This document shows, in pieces, positions 19,827 to 29,011 of a stretch of 64,000 bases of DNA (within the stretch, counting starts at the first letter, position 1; each line of letters begins with the position of its first letter). A program made the translations under genes and the position numbers. The stretch is from Rhodocyclaceae bacterium (GTDB lineage Bacteria; Pseudomonadota; Gammaproteobacteria; Burkholderiales; Rhodocyclaceae), in NCBI GenBank assembly GCA_008080565.1, contig VIKE01000017.1, positions 62,001 to 126,000 of the forward strand, given 5' to 3'. The notes under the pieces were generated by a model. The model made no database searches. It was not told the DNA's origin and saw only the letters and a program-made list of their open reading frames with translations.

Positions 19827-20592
19827 TTTCGGAAATGCCGAAAATGTCGCGATAACAGGCGTAGAAACTGGCGAAGATGGTCGGCGCGATGACCAGCACC
19901 ATCGGCATGGTGACGACGGCGGCTATGAAATTGGCGGCGTCGGGGAAGATCAGCAGCAGCACGCCGAGAAGGACACCGGGCAAAACACCGCCAACCAGCA
20001 CCAGGCCGAAACCATAGACCAGGAAAGCGCGCCAGTTCATCCAGCAGGCGACAAAGCTGAAGAACAAGGCCCGGCCAAGGGTCAGCCGGTGCCAGGCGGC
20101 AAGCACCGGGGCAAACCAGTAGGCCATCATGACCGGGGTCATCATGACCATGACGAACAGCGCCGGCGCGATGAAATCGGCGTCTTCGACGGCAGCCCGT
20201 TCGGCGCGGCTATTGGCCATCATGAATTTGAACATGTCGCCGCCATCGAGCAGGGTGGACAGGCCGAGAACACCGAGCGTGCAGCACAAATAGAGGGCGC
20301 CGAGGGCAAGCAGGGTGCGGGCATTTTCCTTCATGCTGCCAAACAGGGTCTGGATGCCGATCGGCAGGCCGCGTTCGACCTGCCGAGCGGCCTGCATGAG
20401 GCCGACCGAGAGACCGGGGATGACCAGCGAGGCGGCCAGGGCACCGACGAACGGCAGTACATTGAGAAAGATCACCGTGAACCAGTAGGTCAGGACGAGC
20501 ATGCCGAGCACGATCGGGCTGCGCCGAAAAATGGCGAAACCGGACAGAATCCAGCCCCAACCTGCGACGGAGGGAAGTGTCTGGGCGCGCAT
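19819..20592 (-). CDS. BPSS1780 family membrane protein
   Basis: A 257-residue protein with about six transmembrane segments and glycine-rich turns. WGWILSGFAIFRRSPIVLG near the start and CYRDIFG near the end match the BPSS1780 family of betaproteobacterial inner-membrane proteins, of unknown role. It is a relative of the next gene upstream, which ends two bases before its start; the pair is probably a tandem duplication. It overlaps nadD by eight bases. Confidence 0.8.
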   Translation of the reverse strand: MRAQTLPSVAGWGWILSGFAIFRRSPIVLGMLVLTYWFTVIFLNVLPFVGALAASLVIPGLSVGLMQAARQVERGLPIGIQTLFGSMKENARTLLALGALYLCCTLGVLGLSTLLDGGDMFKFMMANSRAERAAVEDADFIAPALFVMVMMTPVMMAYWFAPVLAAWHRLTLGRALFFSFVACWMNWRAFLVYGFGLVLVGGVLPGVLLGVLLLIFPDAANFIAAVVTMPMVLVIAPTIFASFYACYRDIFGISEIV

Positions 20593-20594
20593 GG

Positions 20595-21341
20595 TCAGCT
20601 TCCCACGAAAATGTCGCGGTAGGAGGCGAAAACTGCGCCAGAAGCGACGGGCAGGAGCAGGAGCAGGCCCATGCCGACGGGGAGCATGGCGAAGAACAGC
20701 GCGACGACCAGGAAAATGCCGAAGATGGCCATCGGCAGAAAATTCTTGGCACCGGCCGCAAAGCTCGCCTTCATCGCGTCGAGCGGCTGCATGTCGTGGA
20801 AGAACACCAGCGCCGGAGCAAACCAGGTGGCCATGATGATTGGCACCGAGAGCACCATGACGAGCAGACCGGCCAGCATGACGCCGCCGAGCGCTATGCC
20901 GAAACCGGCAACCTTGCCGGTGACCACTCCGCCGAGCACGCCGCCGCTGACCAGCATGAAGGCCAGGAAGGCGATGCCGAAAATGCCCATAGCAAAAAAC
21001 ACGCCGACCATGACCAGTTGCCCCGCATTGTGGCGAAAACCGGCGAACAGATCGGCAATTTCAGGCTCTTCACCATCATTCAAGCGCTTGCACAGCTTGA
21101 TCATGCCGGCGCCGAAAAGGGGCACCAGCAGGTGCGCGGCGATCTGCCCGAACAGCGGCACGATGGAAATCGCCATCAACATGACGAGGAGCAGAACGGT
21201 ACTGCCAATCCACACGCCGGGATTGACCAGAAACATGGCCCAGCCCTGACGCAGCCAGTCAAAGCAGGCACCGGGGTCGACTTCGCGGCTCGCGCCGGTA
21301 AACCGGGTCGGGGCCATCGGAAAAACAGGAGTTTCACTCAT
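20595..21341 (-). CDS. BPSS1780 family membrane protein, second copy
   Basis: A 248-residue paralogue of the preceding protein, again ending in a YRDIF motif (SYRDIFVGS) after about six hydrophobic segments. A soluble start of about 30 residues includes CFDWLRQGWAMF. The gene is tightly packed with its paralogue. Function is not known. The pair lies between thrB and nadD. Confidence 0.8.
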   Translation of the reverse strand: MSETPVFPMAPTRFTGASREVDPGACFDWLRQGWAMFLVNPGVWIGSTVLLLVMLMAISIVPLFGQIAAHLLVPLFGAGMIKLCKRLNDGEEPEIADLFAGFRHNAGQLVMVGVFFAMGIFGIAFLAFMLVSGGVLGGVVTGKVAGFGIALGGVMLAGLLVMVLSVPIIMATWFAPALVFFHDMQPLDAMKASFAAGAKNFLPMAIFGIFLVVALFFAMLPVGMGLLLLLPVASGAVFASYRDIFVGS

Positions 21342-21350
21342 GCGCGGATG

Positions 21351-22277
21351 CTAACGGGGCAGCGCTTCCGGGGCAAGGCGAAAACGTGCCAGCAGGTGCC
21401 GAAAGTCGTCCGGATTCTTGATCGTTACCACTTCGCCCTGACGCGGCTGGTGTCGAACCTCGAGCCGGAGCAGCCAGAAGCGCAAGGCGGCGGCGCGCCG
21501 CATGGCCGGCCAGGCAACGCGTTCCGCCTCGCTCAGCGGACGCCGGCTGGCGTAACCGGCTATCAGCGCGGCCAGGGCCTCGTCGTTGGCACACCAGTCG
21601 TTGGCGACGACGGCCAGATCGAAGAGCAGGGCATCCTCGCCGGCAAAATAGAAATCGAGCACGCCGGACAGTTGACCGGCGGCGTCCCACAGCACGTTGT
21701 CACGGAACAGGTCGGCATGGATGACGCCGCGCGGCAGCGCTGAATAGTCCTGAGCCGCCTGAAAGGCCAGCTCGTCGGCCAGCAGATCACGCTCATCCGG
21801 CGCGAGCAAAGGCAACAAGGTTTCGCCGACAGCTTGTCGCCAGGCGGTGCCGCAGGGGTTGGGCAGGGGATTCGGCAAATTTGCCGCGGCGAGGTGCAAG
21901 CGGGCCAGCAGGTCGCCGACGGCGCGACACTGCCCGGCATCCGGCGACTCCAGCGCCGCACCCGGCAAACAGGTCAGCAACGCGGCTGGCTTGCCGGCCA
22001 ACCTGCGCCAATAGGCGCCTCGGTCATCGGCCAGTGGCCGCGGGCACGGAATCCCGCTTTGCGCCAGACGATCCTGCAGGGCCAGATAAAAATCGAGTGC
22101 AGCGGTATCGATGCGCTCGAACAGCGTCAGCACAAAACGGCCGCTGGCGGTCGTCACAAAATAATTGGAGTTCTGCATGCCGGCTGCGATACCGGCGTAG
22201 TCGATCAGCTCACCCAGCCCGAGTGGCTGCAGCCAGGCGGTGAGTTCTTCGCGCCCGACCTTGGTATAGACGGACAA
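21351..22277 (-). CDS. thrB: Homoserine kinase (APH type)
   Basis: A 308-residue protein of the aminoglycoside-phosphotransferase-like ThrB class used by many proteobacteria. MSVYTKVGREELTAWL is a typical start, AGMQNSNYFV precedes the nucleotide site, and the catalytic loop is VIHADLFRDNVLWD with GVLDFYFAG supplying metal ligands. It phosphorylates homoserine in threonine synthesis. The DUF2782 gene begins four bases after its start on the same strand, an arrangement seen in related bacteria. Confidence 0.93.
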   Translation of the reverse strand: MSVYTKVGREELTAWLQPLGLGELIDYAGIAAGMQNSNYFVTTASGRFVLTLFERIDTAALDFYLALQDRLAQSGIPCPRPLADDRGAYWRRLAGKPAALLTCLPGAALESPDAGQCRAVGDLLARLHLAAANLPNPLPNPCGTAWRQAVGETLLPLLAPDERDLLADELAFQAAQDYSALPRGVIHADLFRDNVLWDAAGQLSGVLDFYFAGEDALLFDLAVVANDWCANDEALAALIAGYASRRPLSEAERVAWPAMRRAAALRFWLLRLEVRHQPRQGEVVTIKNPDDFRHLLARFRLAPEALPR

Positions 22278-22280
22278 GAT

Positions 22281-22610
22281 TTACCAGCTGTGAATGATCC
22301 ACATCGGCGGCTTGGTCACCGGATGGGTAATGTCGGCCTGGACGAACTGGCCGTCGCCCTGATTATCGACGAGGTAGTAGGCTGGGCCAACCGCCGGCGT
22401 GACCTTGATCATGTAGAGCTTGCCCTTCATGCGGTATTCCTCGCGGGTTTCGGTCTCGCGCTTGACGATGGTCACTTGCGGCTCAAGGGCTTCGTCGAAG
22501 GCTTCCATGCCCGGCGGTGGCGGCGGCACGGCTGGCAGGGGCTGGAGATCGCCTTTCTGCGCCCAGGCAGGCAAGGCGGCTAGAAGCAGGAGGGGAAGAA
22601 GGCGGCGCAT
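22281..22610 (-). CDS. DUF2782 periplasmic protein
   Basis: A 109-residue exported protein with a clear signal peptide (RRLLPLLLLAALPAWAQ). The mature part has a proline-rich stretch, then IVKRETETREEYRMKGKLYM and KVTPAVGPAYYLVD, the DUF2782 signature. This small family often lies just upstream of thrB and polA in betaproteobacteria, as here. Its function is unknown. Confidence 0.85.
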   Translation of the reverse strand: MRRLLPLLLLAALPAWAQKGDLQPLPAVPPPPPGMEAFDEALEPQVTIVKRETETREEYRMKGKLYMIKVTPAVGPAYYLVDNQGDGQFVQADITHPVTKPPMWIIHSW

Positions 22611-22640
22611 GATGAAATCCTCGATGACGATGCTTCGATT

Positions 22641-23369
22641 TTACAGGTTGAGCAGCATCTCGTGTTCGTTCGGCAAGGGGCCGAAAGGACGAGCCTCGTA
22701 ATGCTTGAAGATGGCTTCGACCACTTTTTCCGGCTCGTCGATCAATTGAATGAGATTGATGTCTTCGGCGTCGACCATGCCTTCGGCGACCAGCCGGTCC
22801 TTGAACCAGTCGATCATGCCGCCCCAGAAAGCCGAGCAGACGAGGATCAGCGGAATCTTGCGGGCCTTGCCGGTCTGGATCAGGGTCAGCGCCTCCATGA
22901 GCTCATCGAGCGTGCCGAAACCGCCCGGCATGACGACGTAGGCGCTGGCGAAGCGGACGAACATGTACTTGCGGGCAAAGAAGTGGCGGAAGGTCTGCGA
23001 GATATCCTGGTAGGGATTGTTCTGCTGCTCGTGCGGCAACTGAATGTTGAGACCGACCGACGGCGATTTGCCGAAGAAGGCGCCCTTGTTGGCCGCCTCC
23101 ATGATCCCCGGGCCGCCGCCGGAAATGACGGAAAAACCGGAGTCCGACAACAGGCGGGCAGTTCGTTCAGTCAATTCGTAATACGGGGATTCCGGCCGAA
23201 CGCGGGCGCTGCCGAACATGGTCACGGCCGGCTTGATGGCGGCCAGACGTTCAGTTGCCTCGACGAACTCTGACATAATGCCGAAAATCCGCCAGGACTC
23301 GCGGGCCGTCGCGTTTTTCAGCAGGGCCTCGGTCTCGACGCCCATTACCAGCTTGTCGCTCTCGGTCAA
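22641..23369 (-). CDS. LOG family protein (TIGR00730-like)
   Basis: A 242-residue Rossmann-like protein. GGGPGIMEAANKGAF and PGGFGTLDELMEALTL are the LOG motifs; the latter contains the catalytic Arg/Glu region of the phosphoribohydrolases that release cytokinin-type bases from nucleotides. Whether this protein is a lysine-decarboxylase-like enzyme or a nucleotide hydrolase is not settled. The start given is the most upstream; ATGs at residue 9 and residue 32 are alternatives. It lies three bases from the divergent polA start. Confidence 0.85.
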   Translation of the reverse strand: MTESDKLVMGVETEALLKNATARESWRIFGIMSEFVEATERLAAIKPAVTMFGSARVRPESPYYELTERTARLLSDSGFSVISGGGPGIMEAANKGAFFGKSPSVGLNIQLPHEQQNNPYQDISQTFRHFFARKYMFVRFASAYVVMPGGFGTLDELMEALTLIQTGKARKIPLILVCSAFWGGMIDWFKDRLVAEGMVDAEDINLIQLIDEPEKVVEAIFKHYEARPFGPLPNEHEMLLNL

Positions 23370-23372
23370 TTT

Positions 23373-26093
23373 ATGCCTCTCTTATTGTTGGTGGACGGTT
23401 CGTCCTATCTTTATCGCGCTTTCCACGCCCTGCCCGACTTGCGCAACAAGGCCGGCGAGCCGACAGGCGCCATCTACGGCGTTCTGAACATGCTACGTCG
23501 TCTCGAGAGCGACTACAAGGCAGACTACAAGGCCGTCGTCTTCGATGCCAAGGGCAAGACCTTCCGCGATGACTGGTATCCGGAATACAAGGCCCACCGC
23601 CCGCCGATGCCGCCCGAAATGGTCGGCCAGATCGAGCCGCTGCATGCCGCCATCAAGGCCGCCGGCTGGCCGTTGCTCATGGTCGATGGCGTCGAAGCCG
23701 ACGACGTGATCGGCACGCTGGCGAAGAATGCTGCGGTCGACGGCATAAATACGCTGATTTCGACCGGCGACAAGGATCTGACCCAATTGGTCAATCCGCT
23801 CGTCCGCTGGTACAACACGATGAGCAACGAACTGCTCGACGAGGCCGGCGTCGAAGCCAAATTCGGCGTGCCGCCAGACAAAATCGTCGATTATCTGGCG
23901 CTGGTTGGTGACACCGTTGACGGCGTACCCGGCGTTGCCAAATGCGGGCCGAAAACCGCGCTCAAATGGCTGGCCCAATACGGCTCGCTCGACGAAATCG
24001 TCGCCCATGCCGATGAAATCGGCGGCGTCGTCGGCCAGAATCTGCGCGACCACCTCGGGTTTTTGCCGTTGGGGAAAAAGCTGGTCACAGTTGCCTGCGA
24101 TCTCACCAACCTGCCGGCACCGGCCAGCCTGAATGCGACGCCGCGCGATGTCGCCACGCTGCGCGAGCTTTACACCCGCTACCAGTTCCGTTCATGGCTG
24201 GCCGATATCGACGGTCCGGAAGCGGCCGCCGATATCCCGGCGCGCACGGTTTCGGATGCCGCGGCGCCGACGCTCCAAGGCAAAATCGACGTTGCCTACG
24301 AAACCGTCCTGAGCTGGCCGCAATTCGACGCCTGGCTGGCCAAGATCGAAGCGGCCGAACTGACAGCGCTCGACACCGAAACAACCAGCCTCGATTCCTT
24401 CGAAGCCCGCATCGTCGGCATTTCGCTGTCGGTCACGCCCGGCGAAGCCTGCTACATCCCGCTCGCCCACACCGCCCCCGGCGTCGCCGACCAGTTGCCA
24501 CGCGATGAGGTGCTGGAAAAGCTCAAACCCTGGCTTTCCACGGTCAACCGGAAAAAAGTGCTGCAAAACGCCAAGTACGATCAGCACGTTTTCGCCAATC
24601 ACGGCATCACGTTGGTCGGCATAGAACACGACACCATGCTGCAAAGCTATGTCATCGAGTCCGACAAGGGCCACGACCTCGGCCAGCTGTGCACCCGCCA
24701 CCTAGGGCTCGACACCATCGCCTACGAAGACCTGTGCGGCAAGGGCGCCAAGCAGATCGGCTTCGACCAGGTCGATATCGAGCGCGCCGCCACCTATTCG
24801 GCCGAAGACGCCGACGTCACCCTGCGCGTGCACAACGTCCTGCACCCGCAATTCGCCGACGAGCCGGGCTTGTCGCGCATCTATCACGAGATCGAAATGC
24901 CGGCCCGTCAGGTCATCTGGCAGATCGAGCGCAACGGCATCCTGATCGACGCCGATGTGCTGTCCCGCCAAAGTCACGAGATGGGCCAGAAGATCATGGC
25001 TCTCGAAGCGCAAGCCTACGAACTGGCCGGCCAGCCTTTCAACCTCGCCTCGCCCAAGCAACTGGCCGACATCCTGTTCGAAAAACTCGGCCTGCCGGTC
25101 AAGAAAAAAACCCCATCCGGCGGCCCGTCCACCGACGAGGAAGTGCTCTCCGAACTGGCCCTCGACTACCCACTGCCCAAGCTGCTGCTCGAACACCGCA
25201 GCCTGTCCAAACTCAAGGGCACCTACACCGACAAGCTGCCGCGCATGGTCAACCCGCAGACCGGGAGAGTGCATACTCACTTCTCGCAGGCGTCCGTTGT
25301 CACAGGACGCCTGGCCTCGACCGATCCCAACCTGCAGAACATCCCGGTGCGTAGCGAAGAAGGCCGGAAAATCCGCACCGCCTTCATCGCCCCGCCAAGT
25401 AGCAGCATTGTCTCGGCCGACTATTCGCAAATCGAGCTGCGCATCATGGCCCACCTTTCGGGTGACGAAGGCCTGCTCCACGCTTTCTCGCACGGCGAGG
25501 ATGTACACCGCGCGACGGCCGGCGAGATCTTCGGCGTCACGCCGCTCGAAGTCGGCCCCGACCAGCGCCGCGTCGCCAAGAGCATCAACTTCGGCCTGAT
25601 CTACGGCATGAGCGCCTTCGGCCTGGCCCGTCAGCTCGGGCTGGAACGCAGTGCAGCGCAAACCTACATCGACCGCTATTTCGCCCGCTACCCCGGCGTC
25701 GCCCGCTACATGGAAGAAGCGCGGGAAATGGCAAGGCAAAAGGGCTACGTCGAAACCGCCTTCGGCCGCCGCCTGTGGTTCCCGGAAATCCGTTCGAGCA
25801 ACGGCAACCGTCGCCAGGGCGCCGAGCGTGCCGCGATCAACGCGCCGATGCAGGGCACGGCCGCCGACCTGATCAAGCTGGCGATGATCGCCGTGCAGGA
25901 CTGGCTGGAAAAATCGGGGCTGAAGTCAAAGCTGGTGCTGCAGGTGCACGACGAACTGCTGCTCGAAGTGCCGGACGACGAACTCATGGAAATTCGCACC
26001 CACCTGCCCCGGTTGATGAGTCAGGTGGCCGAACTCAAGGTGCCGCTGGTCGTCGAAGTCGGCGTCGGGCCGAACTGGGAAGCGGCGCACTAA
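23373..26093 (+). CDS. polA: DNA polymerase I
   Basis: A 906-residue three-domain enzyme. The 5'-3' exonuclease occupies about residues 1-290 (KAVVFDAKGKTFR, DDVIGTLA). The 3'-5' proofreading domain shows ALDTETTSL near residue 332. The polymerase shows motif A (SADYSQIELRIM, about 681), motif B (RRVAKSINFGLIYG, about 731) and motif C (VHDELLLEV, about 858). Repairs DNA and replaces primers. A dispersed-element copy is read as STVNRKKVL around residue 388 in the proofreading domain. The start is three bases from the divergent LOG gene, so each promoter must lie inside the other's coding region. Confidence 0.97.
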   Translation: MPLLLLVDGSSYLYRAFHALPDLRNKAGEPTGAIYGVLNMLRRLESDYKADYKAVVFDAKGKTFRDDWYPEYKAHRPPMPPEMVGQIEPLHAAIKAAGWPLLMVDGVEADDVIGTLAKNAAVDGINTLISTGDKDLTQLVNPLVRWYNTMSNELLDEAGVEAKFGVPPDKIVDYLALVGDTVDGVPGVAKCGPKTALKWLAQYGSLDEIVAHADEIGGVVGQNLRDHLGFLPLGKKLVTVACDLTNLPAPASLNATPRDVATLRELYTRYQFRSWLADIDGPEAAADIPARTVSDAAAPTLQGKIDVAYETVLSWPQFDAWLAKIEAAELTALDTETTSLDSFEARIVGISLSVTPGEACYIPLAHTAPGVADQLPRDEVLEKLKPWLSTVNRKKVLQNAKYDQHVFANHGITLVGIEHDTMLQSYVIESDKGHDLGQLCTRHLGLDTIAYEDLCGKGAKQIGFDQVDIERAATYSAEDADVTLRVHNVLHPQFADEPGLSRIYHEIEMPARQVIWQIERNGILIDADVLSRQSHEMGQKIMALEAQAYELAGQPFNLASPKQLADILFEKLGLPVKKKTPSGGPSTDEEVLSELALDYPLPKLLLEHRSLSKLKGTYTDKLPRMVNPQTGRVHTHFSQASVVTGRLASTDPNLQNIPVRSEEGRKIRTAFIAPPSSSIVSADYSQIELRIMAHLSGDEGLLHAFSHGEDVHRATAGEIFGVTPLEVGPDQRRVAKSINFGLIYGMSAFGLARQLGLERSAAQTYIDRYFARYPGVARYMEEAREMARQKGYVETAFGRRLWFPEIRSSNGNRRQGAERAAINAPMQGTAADLIKLAMIAVQDWLEKSGLKSKLVLQVHDELLLEVPDDELMEIRTHLPRLMSQVAELKVPLVVEVGVGPNWEAAH
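24536..24575 (-). repeat. Dispersed 38-bp element, copy 5
   Basis: Exact core at 24538-24551. In polA it is read as TVNRKK in the proofreading domain. Confidence 0.8.
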
Positions 26094-26107
26094 GGCCGGT
26101 GGGTGAT

Positions 26108-26147
26108 TCCCACGGTCAACCGGAAATTTTGCCCAATTTCTGAATCA
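26108..26147 (-). repeat. Dispersed 38-bp element, copy 6
   Basis: Exact core at 26110-26123, arm to the right. It lies between polA and the convergent glycosyltransferase and supplies that gene's last codons and its TGA stop (26116-26118). Confidence 0.85.
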
Positions 26148-26988
26148 CGGCGGCACTGACCCGCTCGGCATTGTAGGTGTCGATACCGACCTCTGCCCGC
26201 CGCCGGTCGGCTGCCAGAATCTCCGCCAACCGGCGTTCATTCTCAGCCAGATTGCTGCGGTCGTTCTCGTGGTGCCAGAGATGCAGGACGGCCGTGGCAA
26301 AGCGGCCATCCTTGCGTTGCACGCCGGCATGCAACAGACGGATGGCGAGGTCGGCGTCTTCATGGCCCCAGCCCTGAAAGGCTTCGTCGAAGCCGTTGAT
26401 GACATCGAAATCGGATCGCCACATCGCCAGATTGCAGGTCCGCGCGCCTTGCCAGCGTTGCGGCTGACGCTTGCGCCAACCGTCCCCGGGCACGAAGCAG
26501 AGCGGTAACCAGCGATTGATCGCCCCGGAAAACCGACGCCCCAGCCAGCTCAGACGACTGTCGCCATGAAGCTCGATCATCGGCGACTGCAGCACCTTTT
26601 TCGTGAAACTCTCGGACAGCAACACCCGGTTTCCGGCCACGAACCAGGCCAACTCGGCCAGCGCCCGATGCCGGGCGACAAAATCGGGGCGCAGCACGCA
26701 GTCGCCATCGACGAAGACGAGGTAATCGCCCCGGCTTGCCGCGACTGCCAAATTGCGAGCAGCGGCGGCACGAAACCCGTCATCGGACTGCCACAGATGG
26801 ACCAGCGGGACCGGAAAATTAACCGCCACCTCGGCCACTGCTGCCGCCGTCTCCTGGCGCGAGCCGTCATCGGCGACCAGCACCTCGAACGCCGTATCAG
26901 TCTGCGCCGCCAGCGAGGCCAGCACGGCCCGCAACGCATCCGGCCGGTTATAGGTGGTAACGACAACTGAAATCAGGCGCGGCGGCAT
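26116..26988 (-). CDS. Glycosyltransferase family 2
   Basis: A 290-residue GT-A glycosyltransferase. VVVTTYNRPDALRAVL and LVADDGSRQETAAAV give the N-terminal donor site, VFVDGDCVLRPDFVARH the metal-binding DxD-like region, and GFDEAFQGWGHEDADLAIRL the acceptor-side motif of galactosyl- or glucosyltransferases in surface-sugar clusters. Its last residues (KISG) and stop codon fall in a dispersed-element copy. It belongs to the leftward lipopolysaccharide set with the next gene, six bases upstream. Confidence 0.85.
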   Translation of the reverse strand: MPPRLISVVVTTYNRPDALRAVLASLAAQTDTAFEVLVADDGSRQETAAAVAEVAVNFPVPLVHLWQSDDGFRAAAARNLAVAASRGDYLVFVDGDCVLRPDFVARHRALAELAWFVAGNRVLLSESFTKKVLQSPMIELHGDSRLSWLGRRFSGAINRWLPLCFVPGDGWRKRQPQRWQGARTCNLAMWRSDFDVINGFDEAFQGWGHEDADLAIRLLHAGVQRKDGRFATAVLHLWHHENDRSNLAENERRLAEILAADRRRAEVGIDTYNAERVSAAVIQKLGKISG

Positions 26989-26994
26989 AAGGCC

Positions 26995-27801
26995 TCAGGG
27001 GCGACGTAGAGGAGGCGTTTCCGGCACTTTCCAGGCCTGGTCCATCTCGTAACCCTTGGCATAGCGGTAGAAAGTCCCCTCGAAATTGCCGAAGGCGATG
27101 ATGAACCCAGGCCAGCCATCAAGAAAGCCACGCTTGAAGATGTAATGCTTGATAAAGGACCACAAGCCATGCGTCAGGGCCTTGCCCATGCTGCCCTTGC
27201 GCCCGCGCAGGGTGAGCTTTTCGGCGCCGAGCGTCGAATAGCGGTTGGCCTTGTGCACGACTTCATGCAGGTTCTTGAACGGTACCTGCCAGATGGGGTG
27301 CTCAAGATGCCCGACCGGTCGGTCGCTATGCGGCACGTAACCCTCATGCACCGGCTCCATCGTGTAGCTCATCTTGCCTTTGCGGAAGAGCTGCGGCTGG
27401 CGGTAATTCGGATACCAGCCGGAATGCTTGATCCAGCGCCCCATGAAGAAATTGCGGCGCGGCATCCAATACATGTCGAGGCTGGCCGGGTCGGCAATGA
27501 CGCGCAGGATTTCGTCACGCGCCTCCGGCGTGCACCGCTCGTCGGCATCGAGACTGAAAATCCAGTCGTGCGTACAGGCCGCAATCGCCTGATTGCGCAG
27601 ATCGCCAAAGCCCTTGAACGGCACCTGCACGACGCGCGCACCAAGGCTCTCGGCAATTTCCACCATGCCATCGGTGCTACCCGAATCGGCGACGATGATT
27701 TCGTCAGCCCACAGGACACTATTCACCGCCGCCGCGATTTTCTGCGCTTCGTTGAAAGCGATGATGTAGGCGGTGATTTTTGGCTGAACGGTGCTACTCA
27801 T
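26995..27801 (-). CDS. Glycosyltransferase family 2, WaaE/KdtX-like
   Basis: A 268-residue GT2 enzyme starting with KITAYIIAFNEAQKIAAAV and ADEIIVADSGSTDGMVEI, then LDADERCTPE. RRNFFMGRWIKHSGWYPNYR and LRNQAIAACTHDWIFSLDADE are typical of the WaaE family, which adds a glucose to lipopolysaccharide core heptose. It is divergent from the heptosyltransferase-like gene; starts overlap by about ten bases if the longest frame of the latter is used. Confidence 0.8.
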   Translation of the reverse strand: MSSTVQPKITAYIIAFNEAQKIAAAVNSVLWADEIIVADSGSTDGMVEIAESLGARVVQVPFKGFGDLRNQAIAACTHDWIFSLDADERCTPEARDEILRVIADPASLDMYWMPRRNFFMGRWIKHSGWYPNYRQPQLFRKGKMSYTMEPVHEGYVPHSDRPVGHLEHPIWQVPFKNLHEVVHKANRYSTLGAEKLTLRGRKGSMGKALTHGLWSFIKHYIFKRGFLDGWPGFIIAFGNFEGTFYRYAKGYEMDQAWKVPETPPLRRP

Positions 27802-27853
27802 CTCGATTTTTCTTCTTTCTCGTCAAGGAGCTCGGCCTGGAACCGCCGGAGCG

Positions 27854-29011
27854 ATGCGAACGGGCATGTATTATAGGGGACTAGCGAAAAACACACCGAC
27901 AACACCCTTGCGCCGCCCCCCTATTTCGTTCCCTGCCCCGCCCAAGCGCGTTCTGGTCGTTTGCACCCAACGCATCGGCGATGTCCTGCTCGCCACGCCG
28001 CTCGCTCGTTCCGTCAAAGCAGCTTGGCCCGACGCCCAACTCGATTTTCTCGTCCTGCCCGGCACGCAAGGCGTGCTCGAAGGCAACCCCGACGTCCATC
28101 AGGTGCTGGCCTTTCCACAGCGCGCCGGCCTGCGCGAGAAACTCACGCAACTGGGCAAGATATGGCGTCGCTACGATCTGGCGTTCGCCGCCATCCCCAG
28201 CGACCGGGCGCGCATTTTCGCCTGGGCGGCAGCCAGCAATGCAGTCGGCTTCACGACGGCCGAAGAAGCCTCATGGCTCAAGCGGCACCTGCTGAAAATC
28301 GCCGTGCCGTTCGACAATCTGCAAACGCACACCGTGACCATGGGGCTGCGGCTGGTCGAAGCGCTAGGCCTGCCGGCCATCGGACAGGTCGAAACCCCGC
28401 AAGTCCCTGCGGAGAACTGGCGCCAGCGGCTGGAACAACTCGGCCTGACCGGGATCACAAGTTACGTCGTCATCCACCCCAACCCAAAATTCCGCTACAA
28501 GATGTGGGATAGCGACAAGTGGATCACCCTGATTTCCTGGCTCAGGCAACAGGGTACTGAGGTGCTATTGACCGGCAGCGGCGATCCGACTGAAGCCGCC
28601 TATGTTCGAGACATCGCCAGCAAGGTTCCGGAAGGCTGTCGCTGCCTGACCGGACTGCTGTCACTGGCCGAGACGGCGGAATTGCTCAAGGGTGCCCGCC
28701 TGTTCGTCGGCCCCGACACGGCCGTCACCCATCTCGCCGCCGCCACCGGCATACCGACCATCGCCCTGTTCGGCCCGTCGAACCCGGTCAAATGGGGGCC
28801 ATGGCCGAAGGACTGGCCGGCTGGCGAAAGCCCATGGCCATTTGTCGGCAGCAAACAACAGGGAAATGTCCGGCTGATTCAAGGCCCCGGCGACTGCGTG
28901 CCCTGCCTGTTTGAAGGCTGCGACAGACACCTCGACAGTTCCAGTCTTTGCCTGCAACAGATCAGTGTTGGCATAATTCAAAAAGAAATTTGCCAAATCC
29001 TGAGCCTATGA
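27854..29011 (+). CDS. Glycosyltransferase family 9 (heptosyltransferase)
   Basis: A GT9 protein of about 385 residues. RVLVVCTQRIGDVLLATPLARSV is the usual N-terminal donor-loop motif; VIHPNPKFRYKMWDSDKW and GPDTAVTHLAAATGIPTIALFG match the C-terminal nucleotide site. Enzymes of this family add ADP-heptose to the lipopolysaccharide inner core. The ATG at 27854 is my choice; an in-frame ATG at 27866, and one further in, are alternatives because a TATTAT box lies between them. It ends inside the O-antigen ligase gene by six bases, convergently. Confidence 0.85.
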   Translation: MRTGMYYRGLAKNTPTTPLRRPPISFPAPPKRVLVVCTQRIGDVLLATPLARSVKAAWPDAQLDFLVLPGTQGVLEGNPDVHQVLAFPQRAGLREKLTQLGKIWRRYDLAFAAIPSDRARIFAWAAASNAVGFTTAEEASWLKRHLLKIAVPFDNLQTHTVTMGLRLVEALGLPAIGQVETPQVPAENWRQRLEQLGLTGITSYVVIHPNPKFRYKMWDSDKWITLISWLRQQGTEVLLTGSGDPTEAAYVRDIASKVPEGCRCLTGLLSLAETAELLKGARLFVGPDTAVTHLAAATGIPTIALFGPSNPVKWGPWPKDWPAGESPWPFVGSKQQGNVRLIQGPGDCVPCLFEGCDRHLDSSSLCLQQISVGIIQKEICQILSL

